NCBI GenBank assembly: GCA_027488735.1
Contig: JAIYBB010000004.1
Span: forward strand, 310,001 to 374,000
DNA: 64,000 nt
Direction: 5' to 3'
From: Comamonadaceae bacterium
GTDB lineage: Bacteria; Pseudomonadota; Gammaproteobacteria; Burkholderiales; Burkholderiaceae_C
Each line of letters starts with the position of its first letter. Positions within the stretch are counted from its first letter, which is position 1. Shown here piece after piece: positions 58,131 to 64,000 of the stretch. Below the pieces are notes generated by a model. It worked only from the letters and a program-made list of their open reading frames with translations, ran no database searches and was not told the origin of the DNA. The position numbers and the translations under genes were made by a program.

Positions 58131-59480
58131 ATGGACACACTTGACCCACTGTTGCTGGCGCGGCTGCAGTTTGCAGCGAACATCACTTTTCATATTTTGT
58201 TTCCCACCATCAGCATCGCCATGGGCTGGTTTTTGTTGTTTTTCAAAACCCGCTTCGTGTCGACCGGTGAACAGCACTGGATGGATGCCTACCAGTTTTG
58301 GATCAAGATTTTTGCCCTGACCTTTGCACTGGGTGTGGTCAGTGGCATCACCATGAGTTTTCAGTTTGGCACCAATTGGCCAGGCTTCATGAACACCGTG
58401 GGCAATGTGGCTGGGCCTTTGCTGGCTTATGAAGTGTTGACTGCTTTCTTTTTAGAGGCCACGTTTTTGGGCATCATGTTGTTCGGGCGCGGTCGTGTGA
58501 GCGAAGGCGTCCACACCTTGGCCACTTGGTTGGTGGCTTTGGGCACCACCGCTTCAGCATTTTGGATTTTGGCGCTCAACTCTTGGATGCACACGCCTGC
58601 GGGCTTTGAGATGATCAATGGGCAAGCCCATGTGACCAGTTGGTTCGAGGTCATCTTCAACCCGTCTTTCCCTTACCGCATGACGCACATGTTGCTGGCC
58701 TCGGGTTTGACGGGTTCATTTTTATTGGCAGGCATCAGCGCCTACCGTTGGCTGAAAAACGACCGCGCCAAAGACGTGATGGCCGCGCTTCGCACCGGTG
58801 TGATGGTGGCTGCGATATTGATCCCGGTGCAAATTTTCGTGGGCGATCTGCACGGCTTGAACACCTTGAAATACCAGCCCGCCAAGCTGGCGGCGATGGA
58901 AGGTATTTGGGAAACACAACAAGGCGTACCTGCCGTGTTGTTTGCCATTCCTGACCAAGCAACGCAATCCAATAAATATGAAATTGCTATCCCCAAATTG
59001 GCGTCTTTTTACCTGACTCACGATTGGAACGGCGAAGTCAAAGGCATCAAAGGTTTTGGTGACAAACATCCACCCGTAGGTCCGGTGTTTTGGGCATTTC
59101 GCATCATGGTCGGTGTGGGCCTGCTGATGCTTGCCGTCAGTTGGTTTGCCAGTTATGAATTGAAATTTAAAAACAGCTTGTCCAAACGTACCGCCATGGT
59201 CTTGGTGGCCATGACTTTTGCGGGTTGGGTGGCGCTGGTGTCGGGTTGGTATGTCACCGAAATTGGCCGCCAACCTTGGTTGGTGCATGGGGTGCTGACC
59301 ACCGCCCAAGCGGCGTCGCAAGTGCCAGCAGGGAACATTGCACTGTCTTTGGCTATGTACCTCACGCTTTACGCAGCCCTGCTGAGTGCTTATGTGTCGG
59401 TGGTGTTTTACCTGGCCAAAAAAGCCGTCACCGGTGGCTCAGAGTCCAGTGCCAACCTGAAAGGACTAAGTCATGTCTGA
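58131..59480 (+). CDS. cydA: Cytochrome bd ubiquinol oxidase subunit I (CIO-like)
   Basis: A 449-residue CydA with about nine membrane helices. The haem-ligand histidine is in ANITFHILFPTISI near residue 20, the haem-b Met region is in FWAFRIMVGVG, and YVTEIGRQPWLVHGVLTT is conserved. It lacks the long Q-loop of E. coli CydA, matching the short CIO (cyanide-insensitive) subtype. It oxidises quinol and reduces oxygen without pumping protons. It lies 45 bases after trxC in the sulfide operon; bd oxidases resist sulfide inhibition, so they suit this context. Confidence 0.95.
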   Translation: MDTLDPLLLARLQFAANITFHILFPTISIAMGWFLLFFKTRFVSTGEQHWMDAYQFWIKIFALTFALGVVSGITMSFQFGTNWPGFMNTVGNVAGPLLAYEVLTAFFLEATFLGIMLFGRGRVSEGVHTLATWLVALGTTASAFWILALNSWMHTPAGFEMINGQAHVTSWFEVIFNPSFPYRMTHMLLASGLTGSFLLAGISAYRWLKNDRAKDVMAALRTGVMVAAILIPVQIFVGDLHGLNTLKYQPAKLAAMEGIWETQQGVPAVLFAIPDQATQSNKYEIAIPKLASFYLTHDWNGEVKGIKGFGDKHPPVGPVFWAFRIMVGVGLLMLAVSWFASYELKFKNSLSKRTAMVLVAMTFAGWVALVSGWYVTEIGRQPWLVHGVLTTAQAASQVPAGNIALSLAMYLTLYAALLSAYVSVVFYLAKKAVTGGSESSANLKGLSHV

Positions 59481-60507
59481 GTTCGGTGTGGATTTGATGA
59501 GCCCGGGCGGTTGGTTGCCTTTGGTGTTTGCCTTGGTCATGGCGTTGTCCATGTTGGCCTATGTCATTTTGGATGGCTATGACTTGGGTGTCGGAGCCCT
59601 GTTGAACGGCGCTGACACGATCGAGCACAAAAACACCATGATCGCCAGCATCGGCCCATTTTGGGATGCCAACGAAACCTGGTTGGTGTTGGGTGTGGGC
59701 GTATTGCTGGTGGGTTTTCCCATGGCACATGGTGTCATCTTGGGCGCTTTGTACCTGCCGGTTGCGCTCATGCTGGTGGCCTTGTCGCTGCGTGGCGTGG
59801 CTTTTGACTTCCGGGTCAAGGCCAAGGACCACCACCGCCCCTTGTGGGACAAAGTTTTTTACATTGGCTCGTTGTTGGCCTCGTGGTCGCAGGGCTTCAT
59901 GCTGGGTCAACTCATCCTCGGGTTCAAGCAAGACACAGCGGCATACCTGTTCAGCGCCTTGATTGGTTTTTGCTTGGTGTTTGCCTACCGCTTATTGGGT
60001 GCCGGTTGGTTGATCATGAAAACCGAGGGTGCTTTGCAACTGAGGGCCGTGGCTTGGGCGCAGGGCAGTTTGTGGCTGACCGCCGCAGGGGTGGTGGCGA
60101 TTTCGGTGGCCACGCCATGGGTTAGCCCGCGCATTTTTGATAAGTGGTTCAGCTTTCCAAACCTTCTGATGCTGCTGCCGATTCCTGTGGTGACCATGGC
60201 TTTGTTCGTGGTCATTCAGCGCAGCTTGAAGCGCCTGCCGGTGCGTTTCGCCCAAGGCAACCAATACGGCGCAGGCGTGCCCTTTGCCAGCACCGTGGGC
60301 ATTTTTCTGCTGTCCTTTTACGGGCTGGCTTACAGCTTGTTTCCGTGGTTGGTGATCGACAAGCTCAACATCTGGCAAGCCGCCAGTGCGCCAGAAGCAT
60401 TGCTGGTGATTTTCTATGGCGTAGTGGTGGTCTTGCCGGTCATCATTGGCTACACCGTGTTTGCTTATCGGGTCTTTTGGGGCAAGTCCACCCATCTCAG
60501 TTATTGA
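59473..60507 (+). CDS. cydB: Cytochrome bd ubiquinol oxidase subunit II
   Basis: A 344-residue CydB of about eight helices. The signature LAYVILDGYDLGVGALL and the downstream GPFWDANETWLVLGVGVLLVGFP are diagnostic. It stabilises the haem core with CydA. It overlaps cydA by eight bases. A short cydX-type gene is not evident after it; the next gene, a rhodanese, starts 17 bases downstream. Confidence 0.96.
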   Translation: MSEFGVDLMSPGGWLPLVFALVMALSMLAYVILDGYDLGVGALLNGADTIEHKNTMIASIGPFWDANETWLVLGVGVLLVGFPMAHGVILGALYLPVALMLVALSLRGVAFDFRVKAKDHHRPLWDKVFYIGSLLASWSQGFMLGQLILGFKQDTAAYLFSALIGFCLVFAYRLLGAGWLIMKTEGALQLRAVAWAQGSLWLTAAGVVAISVATPWVSPRIFDKWFSFPNLLMLLPIPVVTMALFVVIQRSLKRLPVRFAQGNQYGAGVPFASTVGIFLLSFYGLAYSLFPWLVIDKLNIWQAASAPEALLVIFYGVVVVLPVIIGYTVFAYRVFWGKSTHLSY

Positions 60508-60524
60508 AATTTTGAAAGAAGAAC

Positions 60525-60872
60525 ATGGCCTATACAGACAAATTTCAACAATTAGCAGATACAGCGATGACTCAAGTTCAAAATGTGTCTGCTGATCAAG
60601 TGGATGCACTTTTGAAGCAGGGCGCTGTGGCGCTCGACATACGCGACAAGGAAGAGCATGACACCGACCATTTAGCGGGTTCTTTGCACGTGAGTCGCGG
60701 CAAGCTAGAGATGAACATTGAGAGCCTGTTGCCCGACTTGAATACCACTGTGCTGTGTTATTGCAATGCCAACAACCGTGGCGCTTTGTCCGCTAACACC
60801 TTGCGGCAATTGGGCTATGTCAATGCCCGTTACATCGCCGGTGGATTGAAGGCTTATCGGGCTTTGGGCTGA
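60525..60872 (+). CDS. Single-domain rhodanese sulfurtransferase
   Basis: A 115-residue rhodanese-like protein. The active cysteine is Cys80 in the loop CYCNANNRGAL, preceded by VALDIRDKEEHDTDHLAGSLHVSRG, the standard fold core. Rhodaneses move sulfane sulfur between thiols and acceptors. It closes the rightward persulfide operon, 17 bases after cydB, and probably moves sulfur from persulfides formed by the SQR. The ATG at 60525 is used; a second ATG sits at codon 15. Confidence 0.9.
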   Translation: MAYTDKFQQLADTAMTQVQNVSADQVDALLKQGAVALDIRDKEEHDTDHLAGSLHVSRGKLEMNIESLLPDLNTTVLCYCNANNRGALSANTLRQLGYVNARYIAGGLKAYRALG

Positions 60873-61057
60873 TTCCCCGAGCTGGTTGACTCATGCTCTT
60901 GGTAACCACCCGCCACAGTGCTGCGCAAGTTAAGATCAACGTTTATCTTTATTTAGGCCTCTAGTTGAACAAGTTGATGCGCTGAGCTAGCCTACCTGGT
61001 TGACATTAAAGTGGACATGACCAAGAAATTGACAACAACAACCCTTCAGGTGTCGCC

Positions 61058-61957
61058 ATGAAATGGCTCATTGTGGCGACATGGTTGTCTGCGATTTTGT
61101 TTGGACACTATCGCGGCCGAGTTCGTGCCTCTTGGCAAAAAGTGTTTTTGGACCATTCTGCGTTGCTCGCCCCGTTGAATGCCTTGATGGTGTTGTTCTC
61201 CAAAGTGCCGACTGGCCCTTATGTGCCTTTGTCAGAGTTACCTGAACTGAAAACCTTGCAGGACAACTGGCAAGTGTTCAGAGACGAGGCTTTGCATTTG
61301 TCTGAGTTACAGCGTATCAAAGCGCCGGATAAACATGACGACATTGGGTTCAATTCATTTTTCAAATACGGCTGGAAACGTTTTTATTTGAAGTGGTATG
61401 ACGCGGCACATCCGTCGGCGGCTGAGTTGTGTCCGAAAAGTGTGGCTATTTTGAAAAGCATTCCCACCATCAAGGCCGCGATGTTTGCAGAACTTCCGCC
61501 AGGCGGCCAACTCAACCGGCACCGCGATCCGTATGCGGGCTCTCTGCGCTATCACTTAGGGTTGGTCACACCGAACGACGATGCGTGCTACATCGATGTA
61601 GATGGGGAGCGGCACAGTTGGAGAGACGGGCAGGGTGTGGTCTTTGACGAAACCTATATCCACGAGGCTTACAACAAGACGGCACATAACCGCATCATTT
61701 TGTTTTGCGATGTGGAGCGGCCTTCTCGTTTGGCGTGGGTATCTGCGCTGAACCGCTGGTTCAGCAGGGTGGTGATGTCGGCAGCCAGCTCGCCGAATGA
61801 CACCGGCGATCAAACCGGCGCCATCAATAAACTGACGCATTGGCATTTCTTGTTGGACGAAAAGCGCAAGGCTTTCAAAAACTGGAACCGTCGGGTTTAC
61901 AGGCTGACCAAATACAGTTTGATTGCGTTGATTTTGCTGGCCGTTTTTTACTTTTAA
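61058..61957 (+). CDS. Aspartyl/asparaginyl beta-hydroxylase family, LpxO-like
   Basis: A 299-residue Fe(II)/2-oxoglutarate dioxygenase with an N-terminal membrane segment (LIVATWLSAILFG) and a C-terminal one (YSLIALILLAVFYF). Motif pieces are LNRHRDPYAGSLRYHLGL and VFDETYIHEAYNKTAHNRIIL, the HxD...H and following Arg of the family. LpxO hydroxylates the secondary acyl chain of lipid A; a related outer-membrane lipid substrate is likely. An AGGTG ribosome site precedes the ATG. It is not obviously linked to the sulfide operon. Confidence 0.85.
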   Translation: MKWLIVATWLSAILFGHYRGRVRASWQKVFLDHSALLAPLNALMVLFSKVPTGPYVPLSELPELKTLQDNWQVFRDEALHLSELQRIKAPDKHDDIGFNSFFKYGWKRFYLKWYDAAHPSAAELCPKSVAILKSIPTIKAAMFAELPPGGQLNRHRDPYAGSLRYHLGLVTPNDDACYIDVDGERHSWRDGQGVVFDETYIHEAYNKTAHNRIILFCDVERPSRLAWVSALNRWFSRVVMSAASSPNDTGDQTGAINKLTHWHFLLDEKRKAFKNWNRRVYRLTKYSLIALILLAVFYF

Positions 61958-62223
61958 GGCACATTGAGGCTAAACCATCCTGATGGGTTGGCTTTCGTGC
62001 GATTCTGAGAGGTCACGCTTTGGCCGAACCAACCGTTTGGTATTGGCATTTTTGCGATTGAAGACACGCTTTGGCCGAACCATCCGGTGCGATTTTTTTC
62101 TGCGCTTTCGCTCGAAAAAAACGCCCCCTCCGATTCGGCCGTACCTGGTTGGTCTGTCTATCCGCAGAAATGCTGTCGGAGAAAACAGCGAGTGGACAAA
62201 CGACATGGCGGGCGGGCCGACGC

Positions 62224-62250
62224 GAACGTTGCCGTAGGCGGTGAGCGGCG
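62224..62250. repeat. Second copy of the dispersed repeat from 5950-5980
   Basis: GCGAACGTTGCCG, two variable bases, then GGCGGTGAGCGGCG. The same blocks occur at about 5950-5980 separated by a slightly longer spacer. It is the only pair I can find in the window. Confidence 0.65.
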
Positions 62251-62378
62251 ACCGAACCGGCATGGCGTGAATACATAGCCTTACTAAACCTTATAGCGAC
62301 CGAACCGGCATGGCGTGAATACATAGCCTTACTAAACCTTATAGCGACCGAACCGGAATGGCATGAATACATTACATA
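62248..62378. repeat. 48-bp tandem repeat, two exact and one degenerate copy
   Basis: Copies at 62248-62295 and 62296-62343 are identical (start GCGACCGAACCGGCATGGCG). A third, diverged copy begins at 62344 (GCGACCGAACCGGAATGGCA) and breaks down after about 25 bases. The repeats abut each other with no spacers and end about 20 bases before the metY stop. Confidence 0.85.
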
Positions 62379-62401
62379 AAGCTAAACCGGCATGGCAAAA
62401 A

Positions 62402-63682
62402 TCAAGTCTTATCCAACGCCTGCTCGATATCCCAAATAATGTCGTCCAAGGTTTCCAAACCCACACTCAAACGAATCAAGTCAGGCGGCACGCCCGCTGC
62501 AATCTGCTGCTCTTCAGACAGTTGACGGTGCGTCGTGGAAGCCGGGTGAATCACCAGACTTTTCGCGTCCCCAATATTCGCCAAGTGCGATAAAAATTGC
62601 ACGTTCTCAATGAAAGTCTGACCCGCCGCCGCGCCACCTTTCACACCAAAAGTTAACACCGCACCGGCACCGCGTGGTAAATACTTGTTGGCCAACGCAT
62701 GGTCCGGGTGATCAGCCAAACCCGGGTAATTCACCCAGGCCACTTTCGGGTGTGTTTGCAAATGCTTAGCCACCGACAGTGCGTTGCTGCAATGCCTGTC
62801 CATGCGCAACGACAGCGTTTCCACACCTTGCAGCAACAAGAATGCATTGAAAGGCGACAGCACCGGCCCGAAGGTGCGCATGCCCTCCATGCGGCATTTC
62901 ATGGTGAAGCCAAAGTCACCGAAGGTCTCGAAAAAACGCACACCGTGGTAGCCGGGCGAGGGCTCCGTCATGCTGGGGAAACGGCCGTTGTCCCAAGGAA
63001 ATTTGCCTGATTCAATGATGACGCCGCCCATGGTGGTGCCGTGGCCGCCGATGAATTTGGTGGCCGAATGAATGCTGATCGCCGTGCCCCATTTGAACGG
63101 CTGGCATAGGTAAGGGCTGGCAAATGTGTTGTCAATGAACAAAGGCACACCGGCTTGGTTGCCTATGTTGGCCACGGCTTCGATGTCCAACACATTCAGC
63201 GAGGGATTGCCCAAGGTTTCTGCATACAAAGCCTTGGTTTTGGGCGTGATGGCGCGGGCGAAATTTTCGGGGTCCGAGGCATCGACAAACACAGTTTCAA
63301 TGCCCAGCTTTTTAAAATTCACGCTGAGTTGCGTGTGCGTGCCACCGTACAAAGTCTTGGCTGCCACTATGTGGTCCCCGGCCTCGCACACATTCAACAA
63401 AGCAATCATTTGCGCGGCCATGCCGCTGCCGGTTGCCACGGCGGCGCGACCGCCTTCTAAAGCCGCAATCCGCTCTTCGAGCACGGCAACCGTGGGGTTG
63501 GACAAGCGTGAATACACATTGCCAAAGGTTTGCAAGTTAAACAAACTGGCGGCGTGCTCAGCGCTGTCAAAGACATACGAAGTGGTTTGGTAAATGGGAA
63601 CTGCGCGGCTGCCAGTTGCGGCGTCAGGGATTTGCCCGGCGTGCAGGCTGAGCGTGTCAAAACCGAATGTGCGATCTGCCAT
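62402..63682 (-). CDS. metY: O-acetylhomoserine sulfhydrylase
   Basis: A 426-residue PLP enzyme of the Cys/Met family: SLHAGQIPDAATGSRAVPIYQTTSYVF at the N-terminus (core TGSRAVPIYQTTSY), PLP lysine in IHSATKFIGGHG near residue 207, and the C-terminal LRLSVGLETLDDI. It makes homocysteine from O-acetylhomoserine and sulfide. The ATG at 63682 starts the family-standard MADRTFGFDT; a longer frame upstream overlaps the next gene and is not credible. Use of free sulfide makes it a second sulfide-consuming enzyme near the sulfide operon. Confidence 0.95.
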   Translation of the reverse strand: MADRTFGFDTLSLHAGQIPDAATGSRAVPIYQTTSYVFDSAEHAASLFNLQTFGNVYSRLSNPTVAVLEERIAALEGGRAAVATGSGMAAQMIALLNVCEAGDHIVAAKTLYGGTHTQLSVNFKKLGIETVFVDASDPENFARAITPKTKALYAETLGNPSLNVLDIEAVANIGNQAGVPLFIDNTFASPYLCQPFKWGTAISIHSATKFIGGHGTTMGGVIIESGKFPWDNGRFPSMTEPSPGYHGVRFFETFGDFGFTMKCRMEGMRTFGPVLSPFNAFLLLQGVETLSLRMDRHCSNALSVAKHLQTHPKVAWVNYPGLADHPDHALANKYLPRGAGAVLTFGVKGGAAAGQTFIENVQFLSHLANIGDAKSLVIHPASTTHRQLSEEQQIAAGVPPDLIRLSVGLETLDDIIWDIEQALDKT

Positions 63683-63687
63683 GTTGT

Positions 63688-64000
63688 TTACTGAGGTGGG
63701 ATTTGACGTTGAGCGGAGATGACGCCGGTGTTGACACCGAACCACCCCAGGCCGCCGAACAAGCGGGCGTGCTCGATCTTGACGCAGCGGTCCATGATGA
63801 CGGTGAGGCCTGCTTTGTCGGCAATCGCGCGCGCATCCTCGTTGACCACGCCGAGTTGCAACCACAGCACCTTGGCGCCAATGTCCGCCGCTTGCTGCGC
63901 AATGGCAGGTGTGTCGGCTGGTTTGCGAAACACATCGACGATATCCACCGGAAAAGGAATGTCTGCAAGACTCGGGTAACAGGTTTCGTCCAGGACGCTG
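63688..64000 (-). CDS. CoA-binding domain protein (YccU-like), truncated by window edge
   Basis: At least 104 residues are visible; the N-terminal part lies outside the window. Recognisable pieces are CYPSLADIPFPVDIVDVFRKPAD at the start (core PVDIVDVFR), GAKVLWLQLGVVNEDARAIA and the C-terminal VIMDRCVKIEHARLFGG, which are diagnostic of the CoA_binding/YccU family. Function is unknown. It ends six bases before the metY ATG on the same strand, so the two are probably cotranscribed. Confidence 0.85.
   Translation of the reverse strand, partial: SVLDETCYPSLADIPFPVDIVDVFRKPADTPAIAQQAADIGAKVLWLQLGVVNEDARAIADKAGLTVIMDRCVKIEHARLFGGLGWFGVNTGVISAQRQIPPQ

Larger units (their letters stand above)
61958..62401. 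repeat. Intergenic repeat cluster between convergent genes
   Basis: This 444-bp stretch has no gene that I can support. It contains two degenerate copies of a roughly 50-bp unit ending in CACGCTTTGGCCGAACCA (61990-62035 and 62046-62084), a TTTTTTTC/GAAAAAAA inverted repeat near 62093-62120, a copy of the 5.95-kb element at about 62224-62250, and tandem 48-bp repeats from 62248. All copies share a CCGAACC core. Confidence 0.75.

Noticed and set aside
62248..62378. Possible CRISPR array from the 48-bp repeats
   Set aside because: The copies are directly adjacent with no spacers, only two are exact, and no cas genes are present.
63682..63865. Extended N-terminus of metY
   Set aside because: The extra 61 residues are Arg-rich, overlap the adjacent CoA-binding gene in another frame and precede the family-standard MADRTFGFDT start.

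Overview
The window is a gene-dense stretch of a chromosome from a betaproteobacterium, almost certainly order Burkholderiales. The conserved run ndk-rlmN-ispG-hisS-yfgM-bamB-der-hfq-hflX-hflK-hflC-hisZ-purA, the separate sucA-odhB-lpd operon, the zapE gene, and the mix of ATG, GTG and TTG starts at moderate GC content all fit that group. Family-level placement (Comamonadaceae-like) is a guess. I see no phage, insertion sequence, rRNA, tRNA or CRISPR array.

Layout. From 1 to 5.9 kb: a YceI/cytochrome b561 pair, a secreted NlpC/P60 peptidase, then an acuI-isochorismatase-prpE set for propionyl-CoA or acrylyl-CoA metabolism. From 6.2 to 13.2 kb: the 2-oxoglutarate dehydrogenase complex (sucA, odhB, lpd) followed by an acetyl-CoA hydrolase/CoA-transferase. 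From 13.2 to 43.4 kb: housekeeping genes for division (zapE), DNA repair (dinG-like), outer-membrane assembly (bamD, bamB), rRNA and tRNA modification (rluD, rluB, rlmN, mnmH), chromosome segregation (scpB), isoprenoids (ispG), tRNA charging (hisS), ribosome assembly (der), the Hfq/HflX/HflKC cluster, purine synthesis (purA, guaB, guaA), histidine synthesis (hisZ) and trans-translation (smpB).

From 43.4 to 51.3 kb the content turns accessory and the intergenic DNA becomes visibly AT-richer. It holds a catalase-like secreted haem protein lacking the usual distal histidine, a membrane sensor with a c-type haem motif and a HAMP-like segment but no recognisable output domain, a membrane-anchored cysteine-cluster protein, the chromate transporter ChrA, and a three-gene E1alpha-E1beta-lone lipoyl domain operon behind a perfect FNR-type box. 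This block ends in a 40-codon signal-peptide-only reading frame that abuts the next module.

From 51.3 to 60.9 kb lies the most coherent module, a divergent sulfide/persulfide operon pair. Leftward run a BigR/SqrR-type ArsR regulator, two YeeE/YedE half-transporters, a DUF442-sulfide:quinone oxidoreductase fusion and a SulP permease. Rightward run a persulfide dioxygenase, a methyltransferase, thioredoxin 2, a CIO-type cytochrome bd oxidase (cydAB) and a rhodanese. A 35-bp perfect palindrome between the two contains a near-consensus sigma-70 promoter in both directions, so a single site appears to serve as operator and as both promoters. The inferred logic is that sulfide is oxidised by SQR into the quinone pool, persulfide is handled by the dioxygenase, rhodanese and thioredoxin, sulfur oxyanions move through YeeE/SulP, and electrons leave through a bd oxidase, a type of oxidase known to tolerate sulfide.

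From 61 to 64 kb: an LpxO-type hydroxylase, a 444-bp convergent intergenic region packed with short repeats (one of which recurs at 5.95 kb), metY, and a CoA-binding protein cut by the window edge.
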